A stretch of DNA of 24,997 nucleotides from CAJOLV01 sp045631885 (GTDB lineage: Bacteria > Bacillota_I > Bacilli_A > RFN20 > CAG-826): contig JAZQVN010000030.1 in NCBI GenBank assembly GCA_045631885.1, positions 1 to 24,997 on the forward strand, given 5' to 3'. The notes below the pieces were generated by a model. The model did no database searches. It worked only from the letters and a program-made list of their open reading frames with translations, and was not told the DNA's origin. Positions 13,890 through 22,195 of the stretch are shown in pieces; within the stretch, counting starts at the first letter, position 1, and the number at the start of each line of letters is the position of its first letter. A program made the translations under genes and the position numbers.

Positions 13890-14732
13890 ATGTGGAAAAA
13901 GAAAAATGCAATCAAATCTCTAAACTGGTCTTTATCTGTTTCTTCTTTTATTGGGGCACTTTTGTCTTTTATATTACTTCCAAGTAATTTTTGGTGGATT
14001 GGGCTAATTATATTTGTAGCAACATTCATAATAGTGTTCTTCACAATATATTTAGTTTTGAGATTTAAAAAGTGCCATAGAATCTCTGGCAGAGGCTCGG
14101 TTTTTATTGAATCTAGGTATGGTAATGTTTTGAACATTAAAAAAGATAAACGTGAAAAATCAAAACCGGTTGTTGTAATTCCTGTTAATTCTTCGTTTGA
14201 CACTATAGTAGAAGATAGCCCAAGCATTGTAGACAGAATTGTTGAGGGGACTTCGATTCATGGACAATGGTTAAGACAATATGCTTCAACACCTGAATTA
14301 TTAGAAAAACTTGATAGGGATATTAGTCAATTTATTGCTAACAAACATTGGATTCCTATTAAAGTGCTAGACAATAAAAGAGGCAAGAAAGATGTTTATC
14401 CTCTAGGAAGCTATGTATTCATTGAAACAAACGATTGTATCTTTTTGTTATTCGCGCTAACTGAATTTAACGAACATAATAAAGCTGTAAAAAAAGATGC
14501 TGAGGAATTTACTATCTTAATGAAAAAACTTATGGATATCACTGATGAATGTGCTGGTAAACATGTCTATATTCCTGTAATGGGAACAAAAATTGCTCTT
14601 TTCGGAATTGATGATTTAGCTTCATTTGAATATATAAAGAATGCAGCCTTAAATAAAAAATGTTCTTTGAGGGCGTCTATATCTATTGTCATCTTTGAAG
14701 AGTCAAGAGATAAAGTTTCAATCTATGATTAA
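13890..14732 (+). CDS. thsA: Type II Thoeris effector ThsA (membrane-anchored macro domain)
   Basis: A 280-residue protein: two transmembrane helices at about 14-32 and 34-58 (FIGALLSFILL; WWIGLIIFVATFIIVFFTIY), then a cytosolic macro-like domain at about 68-275. The latter includes VVVIPVNSSFDTIVEDSPS, GTSIHGQWLRQY and IPVMGTKIALFGIDDL. This layout is that of ThsA in type II Thoeris. In characterised systems the macro domain senses a TIR-made ADP-ribose-type signal (histidine-ADPR) and the membrane part harms the infected cell. It is followed 11 nt later by thsB. There is no SD; TATAAT (13874-13879) ends 10 nt before the ATG, so the leader is very short. The length looks complete. Confidence 0.82.
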   Translation: MWKKKNAIKSLNWSLSVSSFIGALLSFILLPSNFWWIGLIIFVATFIIVFFTIYLVLRFKKCHRISGRGSVFIESRYGNVLNIKKDKREKSKPVVVIPVNSSFDTIVEDSPSIVDRIVEGTSIHGQWLRQYASTPELLEKLDRDISQFIANKHWIPIKVLDNKRGKKDVYPLGSYVFIETNDCIFLLFALTEFNEHNKAVKKDAEEFTILMKKLMDITDECAGKHVYIPVMGTKIALFGIDDLASFEYIKNAALNKKCSLRASISIVIFEESRDKVSIYD

Positions 14733-14743
14733 GGAGGCACAAA

Positions 14744-15370
14744 ATGAGCCATAGAGTATTTATAAGTTTTAAAAAAGAAGATCGTCGATATAAAGACGCA
14801 ATTGTTAAAAGACTTGAAGAAAAAGAAATACAAGTTAACCACTTAGATGAAACAATTCAATCAAACGATATTGATTATGTAATGCAACAAATTCGCGATA
14901 AATGGCAAGGATCAACAACAGTTACCGTATTTTTGATAGGCGAACACTCATCAGAAAACGAGGGTGTTGATATTTATGGAAGAAATCACCAAAGCTTTAT
15001 AATCAGGGAATTGAGGTCTGCTCTTTCCGATAGAGACGGGAATCCTCGTGATGGCATTCTTGGTGTTGTTTTGCCAGAAATGGAGCAAAAAGTTTACGGT
15101 GGTTCATATAAATGCGAACATTGTCAACAAACGATAAATGTTGTCAATATAGATGATTCAACCGTAATTAGAGAGTTCTCTAAAAACTATTACTTAAAAG
15201 CGAATCAATGCGGACATTATGACGAAGATGGTCGTTTTTGTGTTTTGTGTAGATATAGTGAATTTATGAATGATCCTGGAAAATATATTGATAGAGCATA
15301 TGATAAAACCAATGAATCAATCGCTAAGTGTGTAACTTATAAAGGAATTAATCATAGAGGTAATTACTGA
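14744..15370 (+). CDS. thsB: Type II Thoeris TIR protein ThsB
   Basis: A 208-residue cytosolic TIR-like enzyme that in this family senses phage infection and turns NAD into a signal for ThsA. The start MSHRVFISFKKEDRRYKDAI is the ThsB/DUF1863 signature. TTVTVFLIGEHSSEN and HQSFIIRELRSAL follow, the latter with a glutamate (about residue 90) in the position of the catalytic one. After the TIR fold comes a Cys-rich part: KCEHC (about 124), then QCGHYDEDGRFCVLCRY, a possible zinc site, and the tail NDPGKYIDRAYDKTNESIAK. The SD AAGGAGG is strong and the gene is coupled to thsA in one operon. No damage is seen. Confidence 0.85.
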   Translation: MSHRVFISFKKEDRRYKDAIVKRLEEKEIQVNHLDETIQSNDIDYVMQQIRDKWQGSTTVTVFLIGEHSSENEGVDIYGRNHQSFIIRELRSALSDRDGNPRDGILGVVLPEMEQKVYGGSYKCEHCQQTINVVNIDDSTVIREFSKNYYLKANQCGHYDEDGRFCVLCRYSEFMNDPGKYIDRAYDKTNESIAKCVTYKGINHRGNY

Positions 15371-15388
15371 TTAGAGAATGTTTCATCA

Positions 15389-15487
15389 ATCATAGTAAAT
15401 CGGCAAAAGTGCTATAAATAAATTATAGTAAATCAGCAAATATGCTTTAGAAAAATCATAGTAAATCAGCAAATATTGTTGACTTGA
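15389..15487. repeat. Three tandem 33-bp imperfect repeats
   Basis: Units begin at 15389, 15422 and 15455, each with the core ATAGTAAATCRGCAAA and an AT-rich tail. The period is exactly 33 bp, about three helical turns. The third copy runs into the -35 box of the promoter at 15479, so these are probably binding sites for a regulator of the ATPase genes. Confidence 0.75.
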
Positions 15488-15507
15488 TTGATTTTTATTT
15501 ATAAAAT
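15479..15507 (+). promoter_or_regulatory. Promoter of the ATPase pair, leaderless layout
   Basis: TTGACT (15479-15484), a 17-nt spacer, then TAAAAT (15502-15507), followed by only ACAAAC before the ATG at 15514. Transcription would begin at or within a base of the start codon. Confidence 0.72.
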
Positions 15508-15513
15508 ACAAAC

Positions 15514-16758
15514 ATGAACCTTATTAGAGAAGATTATTTCCAAAAACTAGACCAATGGTGGAATAACAATAGAAAAGAAGCCGTTATTGTTTTGGGGGTT
15601 AAAGAAGTCGGCAAAACTCATTTGATTAAAGAATGGCTTAAAGATAGAAATATACCCAATACTTTTTTAGATGAAGAAAAATATAAAAATATTAAAGATA
15701 TATTCAACGAGGCGAAATCAACGACATTTGATACATCTTTAGCGATTGTCAACAAACTTATGTATGACGGTTTAGAAAAATTAATTGTCATTGATGGAAT
15801 AATGCCTAATGATGAAGTTGTTGTCCAATTAAAATCGCTCTGCTCCAATTCTAAACATCGTTACATATTAATTAGCGATTATGGAGAGTATGTGTTTAAT
15901 AATATAAGGTTTTTGCCTGTTGGCTCTATGTATAAAATGTTAGTAAAACCCTTATCATTTAAGGAATACTGTAATGTTAAATTTAATAAATACATGATTG
16001 ATTCTTTACTAACGGTTTTGCTTAATGAAGAAGGGGCTAAGTTACCATTTATTGATAAATTTGAAAACACTTGGGAAGAATATTCTCGTTTTGGCGGATT
16101 TCCTTCTGTTATTGAAACTTTGCTTAACAAAGGAATGGTGGCGGCAGATAAGGAACTACTTAGGATAAAAAATGAAATAAATTCTTTTGTTAATAACTTA
16201 CCATTTTCAAATAGTTTGACTTCGTTGTTAGATAACTTTTCTAATGAAAGAAGCTCTATATACAAGAGGTATGTTTTTTCTTCTATTACACAAAATGGAA
16301 CCTATCAAAGATTCAAAAGAGCAATAAATATTCTTGCAAAGATAGGCATCATTGGTGTGCTTCCAATAGAAGGCGAGCAAGTTAATTTTGAATATTGCGA
16401 TTTATTCTTATGCGATCCAGGACTTGAACACATCTGGGGTAGTAAAACCAATAGAGAACACGCAATAGAATCAGTAGTGTATTCATATGGCGTAAGAAAT
16501 GGTTATAAGCCTTATCGATTAGTTTTAGGTGCAAACAGAATTATTGATATTGTTTACGATGATCAAATACCTTCGGCTATTGATATCAAACTTAAAGATA
16601 CAAATTCCTCAGCTTTAAGCGCTGCTAAATTTGATTATTTTAGAGAAAAAGGTATGACATATAAACCTTTTATTCTTGTGGATAAAGGTTATACATCTTC
16701 AAGACACGTTGATAAAGCGTGGATTCTTCCAATATGGGCCTTTTTGTTAATGGAGTAA
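15514..16758 (+). CDS. DUF4143-type AAA ATPase with degenerate Walker B
   Basis: A 414-residue protein of the AAA_14/DUF4143 class. Walker A is intact (GVKEVGKTHL, residues about 28-37). The Walker B region reads LIVIDGIMPND (about 90-100), where the usual form is VIFIDEIQ, so the catalytic glutamate is glycine. The sensor stretch reads YILISDYGE rather than FSGS. The middle has the family's SFKEYCNVKFNKY and RFGGFPSVIE (AEY.R.GGxP type). The C-terminus has IIDIVYDDQIPSAIDIKL, resembling the restriction-endonuclease-like fold. It may bind but not hydrolyse ATP, perhaps regulating its neighbour 7 nt downstream. It has no SD and a promoter 6 nt upstream. Confidence 0.75.
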   Translation: MNLIREDYFQKLDQWWNNNRKEAVIVLGVKEVGKTHLIKEWLKDRNIPNTFLDEEKYKNIKDIFNEAKSTTFDTSLAIVNKLMYDGLEKLIVIDGIMPNDEVVVQLKSLCSNSKHRYILISDYGEYVFNNIRFLPVGSMYKMLVKPLSFKEYCNVKFNKYMIDSLLTVLLNEEGAKLPFIDKFENTWEEYSRFGGFPSVIETLLNKGMVAADKELLRIKNEINSFVNNLPFSNSLTSLLDNFSNERSSIYKRYVFSSITQNGTYQRFKRAINILAKIGIIGVLPIEGEQVNFEYCDLFLCDPGLEHIWGSKTNREHAIESVVYSYGVRNGYKPYRLVLGANRIIDIVYDDQIPSAIDIKLKDTNSSALSAAKFDYFREKGMTYKPFILVDKGYTSSRHVDKAWILPIWAFLLME

Positions 16759-16764
16759 ACTATT

Positions 16765-18309
16765 ATGGTAAGAGAAAAATACATCAAAAGAAGCATAGAT
16801 AAAACAATCATTGATTGGTTTAAAGGCACTAACAAAGCTTTAATGATTTTAGGCGCAAGACAAATTGGCAAAACAGAATCGATTAAGTATTTTCTAAAAA
16901 GTCAATTTGGAATCGAAGAAGACGAAAGGCTACCAATCCTTAATATAGAAACCACCCCAGGAGTTAAAGAAGCAATTATTTCTGGAAAAGCGAAAGGTGG
17001 CTCTTCCTTCATTAGAAACTTATTCGCTAATGCAGGAGTATATGCTGATCTAGATATTTGCAAAGTAGTTTTTATTGATGAAATACAAGCTATCTCAAAT
17101 TCCAAAAAGAATATGGCAAAAGAAGAAATAAAAGCAATTATGTCGAAACTAATGGAAGAAGATGAATTTCGTTTTATTTTTTCTGGTTCGCTTCTAGGCG
17201 CGAAAATAGGAAATTTGGAAGAATTTACTAAAGAGTTGCCTGGCGGAATCACTCACTCAAGAATGTATCCAATTAATTTTGCGGAGTTCATTGAATACGC
17301 TGATGGAAATAGAGAAAGAATTGAAACTGTTAGAAATGAAATCTTTTCTTCAAAAACAATCGATGAAGATAATCACATCTATTTATTAAAAAAGTTCGCA
17401 GAATACTCCTTTGTCGGAGGCATGCCTAAATCCGTATTAGCATATTTTGATAATGATGGCTTTATGGTTTCAAACAGCATGGATGCCATCTCAACTTTAG
17501 TTGGTGATTATATTCAAGACACAGAAAAGTACTATGAAGATGAACTAAATGCCGATATTGGAATCAATATCTTTGAATATCTTTTATCTGGATTAAAAGA
17601 AAACGACAAGAAAAGATTGATGAAAAAGCTTAACGCTGACCCAGAAAGAATCTTGTATGAGTTCATAATTGATAGTGATGTCGGATTATTGGTTAAGAAT
17701 ATCGAAGAATTAACTCTTCCTATTTGTGAGCAAAAGAAGCCAAAAACATATTTCAACGATGTCGGCTTTATGAGACTTTTAATCAAGCAAAGCTTAGAAA
17801 AATACAAAAAGTTTGAAGATACTCCTAAAGGATTAAAAGATTACTTTGATATTAGAAGTTTTGATGATACTAAGAATGGTTTTCTGAGTTTAGTGGATAA
17901 TAACGGTGGTGCAAAAATGAATGGCGCTGGTCACATATTTGAACAAATAATTGCACAAGACATGAAATCCAGCTCATATTCATTTGCCTATTCATATAAA
18001 AAGAAACCTGTAGAAAGCGAATTAGAATTTATATTGATAGATGATTATTCAGCTGTTGAAGTAAAGTCTGGTGGATTTGAAGATTATCCGTCTTCTCTTG
18101 ATTACGCTAAAACTGGCAAAAAAGTATTCTTTTTAACAATGCTTCCTTATTTAGGGGAATATAAAGCCAACTTTATTTTGCTTCCAATTTATACTTTGTG
18201 TTTTCTCAATCAGAAGGAATTATTAAGTGTCATATTTAAAGAAGCGGGTAGCCGAGCCAAAGAGCTGTTATTAAATGGCAAATTGCCAAATACAAAAGGG
18301 TTTTGTTAG
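16765..18309 (+). CDS. DUF4143-type AAA ATPase, canonical motifs
   Basis: A 514-residue ATPase. Walker A GARQIGKTES (about 30-39), Walker B VVFIDEIQAIS (about 95-105) and sensor FIFSGSLLGA (about 134-143) are all standard. MYPINFAEFIEYADGN and EYSFVGGMPKSVLAY follow. The C-terminal DUF4143 region (about 300-500) ends with ELEFILIDDYSAVEVKSGG, whose E-x-K resembles the active site of PD-(D/E)xK nucleases. The SD GGAG overlaps the stop of the preceding gene, so the two are co-expressed. The biochemical role of this widespread family is not settled; many members sit in variable islands. Here the pairing with a degenerate paralogue suggests a heteromeric machine. Confidence 0.78.
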   Translation: MVREKYIKRSIDKTIIDWFKGTNKALMILGARQIGKTESIKYFLKSQFGIEEDERLPILNIETTPGVKEAIISGKAKGGSSFIRNLFANAGVYADLDICKVVFIDEIQAISNSKKNMAKEEIKAIMSKLMEEDEFRFIFSGSLLGAKIGNLEEFTKELPGGITHSRMYPINFAEFIEYADGNRERIETVRNEIFSSKTIDEDNHIYLLKKFAEYSFVGGMPKSVLAYFDNDGFMVSNSMDAISTLVGDYIQDTEKYYEDELNADIGINIFEYLLSGLKENDKKRLMKKLNADPERILYEFIIDSDVGLLVKNIEELTLPICEQKKPKTYFNDVGFMRLLIKQSLEKYKKFEDTPKGLKDYFDIRSFDDTKNGFLSLVDNNGGAKMNGAGHIFEQIIAQDMKSSSYSFAYSYKKKPVESELEFILIDDYSAVEVKSGGFEDYPSSLDYAKTGKKVFFLTMLPYLGEYKANFILLPIYTLCFLNQKELLSVIFKEAGSRAKELLLNGKLPNTKGFC

Positions 18310-18628
18310 TAAAAGCGACATATATCTTTTTCTGATCTGAAAAATTATAGTTCGGAAAGACGCTTTGCTAGAATTGAATGGCAGATATAGGTTATTTGCT
18401 AAATAGTTTTTATAAAAGAAATTTGAGTGTAGAATCCAGTAAGTTAATCTCTTTCATAAATATTAAATAATTCATCAAACAAGTAGTTCTATATTTTTTG
18501 CTCTATTCAATACATTGCAAACCTTTATGCCGTTAAACGATATCAAGTCTCAGAAAACTACTCTTTGAAGAAGTAGACCAAAATAACTTATTTTACTATA
18601 ATTATAATCAAGTTAAACGGAGAAGAAT
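18310..18628. other. Gap of 319 bases without a recognisable gene
   Basis: AT-rich DNA. A 30-codon frame from about 18381 (MADIGYLLNSFYKRNLSVES) has no clear SD and may be a fragment. Near the right end CTACT and AGTAG form a weak stem, and TATAAT-like sequences at about 18595-18607 probably serve the next gene. Nothing else is supportable. Confidence 0.5.
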
Positions 18629-20329
18629 ATGCTTGATTGGAAAGTATTGTTGAAAGAGAATCGAGATTATAGAAATCTTGATAACGAAATCATTTTTGAA
18701 AAGAATGATAGAAGGAATAGTTTTAAATGTGACTTTGACCAAATCTGTTTTTGGTCTAGTCTAAGAAGATTGCAAGATAAAGCCCAGGTATTTCCGCTTG
18801 AAGAAGGCGATTTCTCTAGAACAAGATTAACGCACTCAATCGAGGTAATGAGCGTTGCTCAATCGCTCGGTGATTATCTTGTCGACATAATAATAAACAA
18901 AGAAAGAAAAAAGGTATTAGATGAACGTATTGAGCCATTAAAAGATAGACTGAAAATATTGCAAAATGAATTGACTAACAACCCAAAAAACAGCAATTTG
19001 AATTTAAAGATAGAAAAATTGCAAAATGAAGTGACAGCCAAAAAAAGTTTTTATAGTAGAGATAATTTTTTGCGTTGGATTGATCTTGAATTATATAACT
19101 CTATAAAAAATATTCCGTTAATTTTGCAAAGTGCATCTTTAATACACGATTTAGGCAACCCACCATTTGGTCACATTAGTGAAACGGTGATTTCTGATTG
19201 GTTTGTTCATAATTTAAAAGACCCAAGATATTACAAATTTGTTTATAGTAATTTTAAAATAGAAGGAGAAACTCTCCGCATTAAGACAAATGGAGAATCG
19301 ATGACGCTTGCCGATAAAATGACAGAAGAACAGCAAGATGATTTGAGACATTTTGATGGCAACGCAGAGTTACTCCGCATCGTTAGCAAATTGCAAAACT
19401 TATCGCCGAAAACAATCAAGCATTGTGTCAAGATTTCTTATCCGACGCTTGCTACGACTATTAAATATCCCGATGCTTATGTTGAACAAAGGCATAAACT
19501 GTTCCCTAAGTCCTTTTCTTCTAAAAAAAGAAATTATTTTTTAAGCGAGAAGGATTTGTATGATGATATTCAAAGAAATTTAGAATTAAATGGGAATCGC
19601 CATCCCTTAGCTTATTTATTAGAAGCCGCCGATGATATCGCATATTTAACCAGTGACTTGGAAGATGCGTTGACTAAGGGATTGGTCAGCAAAGATGATC
19701 TTGTAAGATACTTAAGAATGGCAAACAAATCGGATTTTAACTCTTTAGTAGACGAAAAAATACTGTCAGAAATTCCGGTATACAGTCCTAAAGGAGCTAA
19801 TTTAGATAAAATACTGATGGCCATTGATGGCTTTTCTCAAGATACTAATGTTAATAATTCAAATAAAAGGGTTTGCCTTAGAATAAAAGGACATTTAATC
19901 GCAAGTTGCAAAGAAGAGATGACCTGTAGTTATGATAATATTATGACCAGCAATTATCCATATTCTTTGCTAGAACGATGTAAGTCTTCAATTCTATCGG
20001 TCGTCATTAGAGGCATTCTTAAAAAACATGTTTATTATTCACCAGCGATTGTCGCAAAAAAGGCAGAAGGTGTAACTGCTATTAATAAACTGCTTACTAA
20101 CCTTATAAGAGCCGTTATAAGTGTCAACGATGATCAAAGCTTAGAAAATAAAGATAATGAATATTTTATTTACAAAAAGCTAATATCAAATAACTTTCTA
20201 GAATTAAATGAAATAAGGCTAAAGTCATTAAATAAAAAAGATATTTTTTATAACCTCATTTTGCTTGTAGTTGATTATATCAGTGGTATGACAGATTCTT
20301 TCGCTTTGAAAGTTTCAAAACTTTTTTAG
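18629..20329 (+). CDS. dGTPase-like HD-domain dNTP triphosphohydrolase
   Basis: A 566-residue enzyme expected to split dNTPs (classically dGTP) into nucleoside and triphosphate. The signature is clear: SSLRRLQDKAQVFPLEEGDF, RTRLTHSIEVMSVAQSLG (His69), SLIHDLGNPPFGHISE (His173-Asp174) and AADDIAYLTSDLED (Asp335/336), giving the H..HD..D metal site. Unusual is a Lys/Glu-rich, coiled-coil-like insertion at about 90-145 between the first His and the HD pair. The SD GGAGAAG is well placed. Some bacterial homologues protect against phage by depleting dNTPs; its place between Thoeris and other defence-type genes fits that. A metabolic role is possible but less likely here. Confidence 0.82.
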   Translation: MLDWKVLLKENRDYRNLDNEIIFEKNDRRNSFKCDFDQICFWSSLRRLQDKAQVFPLEEGDFSRTRLTHSIEVMSVAQSLGDYLVDIIINKERKKVLDERIEPLKDRLKILQNELTNNPKNSNLNLKIEKLQNEVTAKKSFYSRDNFLRWIDLELYNSIKNIPLILQSASLIHDLGNPPFGHISETVISDWFVHNLKDPRYYKFVYSNFKIEGETLRIKTNGESMTLADKMTEEQQDDLRHFDGNAELLRIVSKLQNLSPKTIKHCVKISYPTLATTIKYPDAYVEQRHKLFPKSFSSKKRNYFLSEKDLYDDIQRNLELNGNRHPLAYLLEAADDIAYLTSDLEDALTKGLVSKDDLVRYLRMANKSDFNSLVDEKILSEIPVYSPKGANLDKILMAIDGFSQDTNVNNSNKRVCLRIKGHLIASCKEEMTCSYDNIMTSNYPYSLLERCKSSILSVVIRGILKKHVYYSPAIVAKKAEGVTAINKLLTNLIRAVISVNDDQSLENKDNEYFIYKKLISNNFLELNEIRLKSLNKKDIFYNLILLVVDYISGMTDSFALKVSKLF

Positions 20330-20361
20330 AACGAATTTTGTTTGAACTTTTCAAAATAACT

Positions 20362-20426
20362 TTAGTGCCATTTTTAGTGCCATTTTTGGCACCGATGTGT
20401 TATATTAGTGTCGAAGGTGGCACTAA
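20362..20426. promoter_or_regulatory. Operator cluster before the AlbA-type regulator gene
   Basis: TTAGTGCCA occurs at 20362-20370 and 20374-20382 (12-bp period). Its inverted partner appears as TGGCAC (20387-20392) and in full as TGGCACTAA (20418-20426). The last copy overlaps the SD (AAGGTGG, 20414-20420) and ends just before the ATG at 20428. Layout and placement point to autoregulation, probably by the encoded winged-helix protein. Confidence 0.7.
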
Positions 20427-20427
20427 T

Positions 20428-21819
20428 ATGTTAAAAAAGCTTATTGCAGAATGCACAGATTATGATTATAAAGAGGATTTGGAAATTAAAAAACCAAAGA
20501 GTTGGCTTAAAAGTGTATCGGCTTTTGCTAACGGAACTGGTGGATCTTTATTCTTCGGCATAGATAACAATGGAAAAGCAATTGGGTTAACCGATATAAG
20601 TTTTAAATCGGACAAGATTTCAGAACTAATTAAAGCAAAGATAGATCCAATACCATTGTTCTTGTTAGCGCCACATAATCTAGACGGCAAGCAAATATTA
20701 GAACTACAAATCCAACCAGGATTATCTACTCCATATTATTATCATTCTGATGGAGCAACGATGACTTTTATTCGTTCGGGCAACGAATCAATTGAAGCAC
20801 CTATACATATTCTTAATGAATTAATACTAAAAGGAACTGGCCAAACCTATGACGGAGTAGTAACCGGATATAAATTTGAAGATTTTGCATTTTCATTTTT
20901 AAAATCTAAATATTTAAAAAGAACACAACTAAAACTGAATGATTCAGATTTTGCATCATTTGGTCTCATTAAAAATGGTTGCCTTACAAGAGCGGGCCTT
21001 CTTTTCGCTGATGAAAACAATCTTTTGCAAAGTAGAGTCTTTTGTACCAGGTGGAATGGCACTGGTAAAGTTAGTGAAAAAGAAGCTATTGATGATGATG
21101 AAATAAGTGGGTCTATTATCAAACAACTAGATTCTGCTTTTGATTTTTATAAGAAAAACACTAGAAAGCCATGGCATAAAGAAGGAGAAGGCACAGTGAA
21201 CGAACCAGAATATGATGATATCGCCATTACTGAAGCCTTAGTAAATGCAATCATTCATAGAGATTACAACATCATAGGAGCGGAAGTTTGTCTAAATATC
21301 TATGATGACAGAATAGAAATTACATCGCCTGGCATGATGTTTTCTGGCAAAAAAATACCCGAAGTAGTGGATTATACAATGGAGTCAACCAGACGTAATC
21401 CAATTATCGCCGATGTTTTTAATAGAATGAATTTGATGAATAGAAGAGGGTCTGGCCTTTCTAACATTACTAATAGAACTAATGCTTTATTCAAAGATGA
21501 CAAAAATCACGTGTTTTATAAAGCTGATGGAGGGTTCTTTATTGTTAAAATCGAAAATGCCTTATCAAGCCATAATAAGCAAATAGAAAAAGGAAAGGAG
21601 ATTGTTAAAACTTTAATGCCTGTTTATGGAGTTTTAACAATAAACGAGTCAAAAGTATATATCGAAATAAAAAACGATCCAAGTATTACTTATGATGGTT
21701 TGGTTATAAAAACCGGCATTCCTAGAAGGACTATAGCAAGAATAGTTGCTTCTTTGGCAGAAAAAGGTTTTATTGAGAGAAAAGAATCAAAAAAAGATAA
21801 GTGGATGATATTAAAATAA
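20428..21819 (+). CDS. Schlafen/AlbA_2-type DNA-binding protein with ATPase-like and winged-helix domains
   Basis: A 463-residue protein. An AlbA_2 (Schlafen-like) domain is at about 1-130: YKEDLEIKKPKSWLKSVSAF, then NGTGGSLFFGIDNNGKAIGL. A GHKL ATPase-like region lies at about 255-400: ITEALVNAIIHRDYNIIGAE, DDRIEITSPG, NRRGSGLSNI. A C-terminal winged helix at about 415-463 contains VIKTGIPRRTIARIVASLAE. The start at 20428 has SD AAGGTGG 7 nt upstream; an upstream start would translate through the operators. Family members are transcriptional regulators or defence factors. The flanking TTAGTGCCA/TGGCACTAA sites suggest it represses its own gene and may control the following ones. Confidence 0.78.
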   Translation: MLKKLIAECTDYDYKEDLEIKKPKSWLKSVSAFANGTGGSLFFGIDNNGKAIGLTDISFKSDKISELIKAKIDPIPLFLLAPHNLDGKQILELQIQPGLSTPYYYHSDGATMTFIRSGNESIEAPIHILNELILKGTGQTYDGVVTGYKFEDFAFSFLKSKYLKRTQLKLNDSDFASFGLIKNGCLTRAGLLFADENNLLQSRVFCTRWNGTGKVSEKEAIDDDEISGSIIKQLDSAFDFYKKNTRKPWHKEGEGTVNEPEYDDIAITEALVNAIIHRDYNIIGAEVCLNIYDDRIEITSPGMMFSGKKIPEVVDYTMESTRRNPIIADVFNRMNLMNRRGSGLSNITNRTNALFKDDKNHVFYKADGGFFIVKIENALSSHNKQIEKGKEIVKTLMPVYGVLTINESKVYIEIKNDPSITYDGLVIKTGIPRRTIARIVASLAEKGFIERKESKKDKWMILK

Positions 21820-21845
21820 GTTCGTCAATTAAAGGATATAACAAT

Positions 21846-22109
21846 ATGAACATCACGATTGAAAATTTTAAAAACCTTAAGCAACTAAATTACACCATTG
21901 ATGATAATAAAATAAATTTCTTATTTGGAATGAGCGGATCTGGAAAATCAAGCATTTTGGATGCATTGGCCGATGACGTCCCAAATAATTATCGTAAATT
22001 TGGTTTATCGTCTTCAAATATAGTACAGATTAAGGTTGATGGGACAGCTATATCTCCAACAGATACACATGTATTCAATATCGAAAAAATGGTTTTTATT
22101 TTAGATTAA
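21846..22109 (+). pseudogene. N-terminal stub of an OLD/SMC-like AAA ATPase
   Basis: 87 residues from an ATG with an AAAGGA SD: MNITIENFKNLKQLNYTIDD, then FLFGMSGSGKSSILDALADD, the Walker A of ATPases of the OLD/RecF/SMC type. The usual length is several hundred residues, but this ends at 22109 with no Walker B or signature motif, and the next 80 bases do not resume it in another frame. It is therefore probably the remnant of a deleted defence ATPase. A short functional P-loop protein cannot be excluded, because start and SD are intact. Confidence 0.55.
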
Positions 22110-22195
22110 ACTGCTAATAGTGGCAGTAATAACGAGACTTCAAGCAATTAATCATAAAGGAAACTATTAGTTCACTATTCAAACAGGAAATTATT

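Noticed and set aside
13793..14227. Minus-strand frame opposite thsA
   Set aside because: It is a shadow of thsA and the divergent promoter region, without SD or domain.
15389..15487. CRISPR array or coding repeat
   Set aside because: The units are directly tandem without spacers, AT-rich, and run into a promoter; operator repeats fit better.
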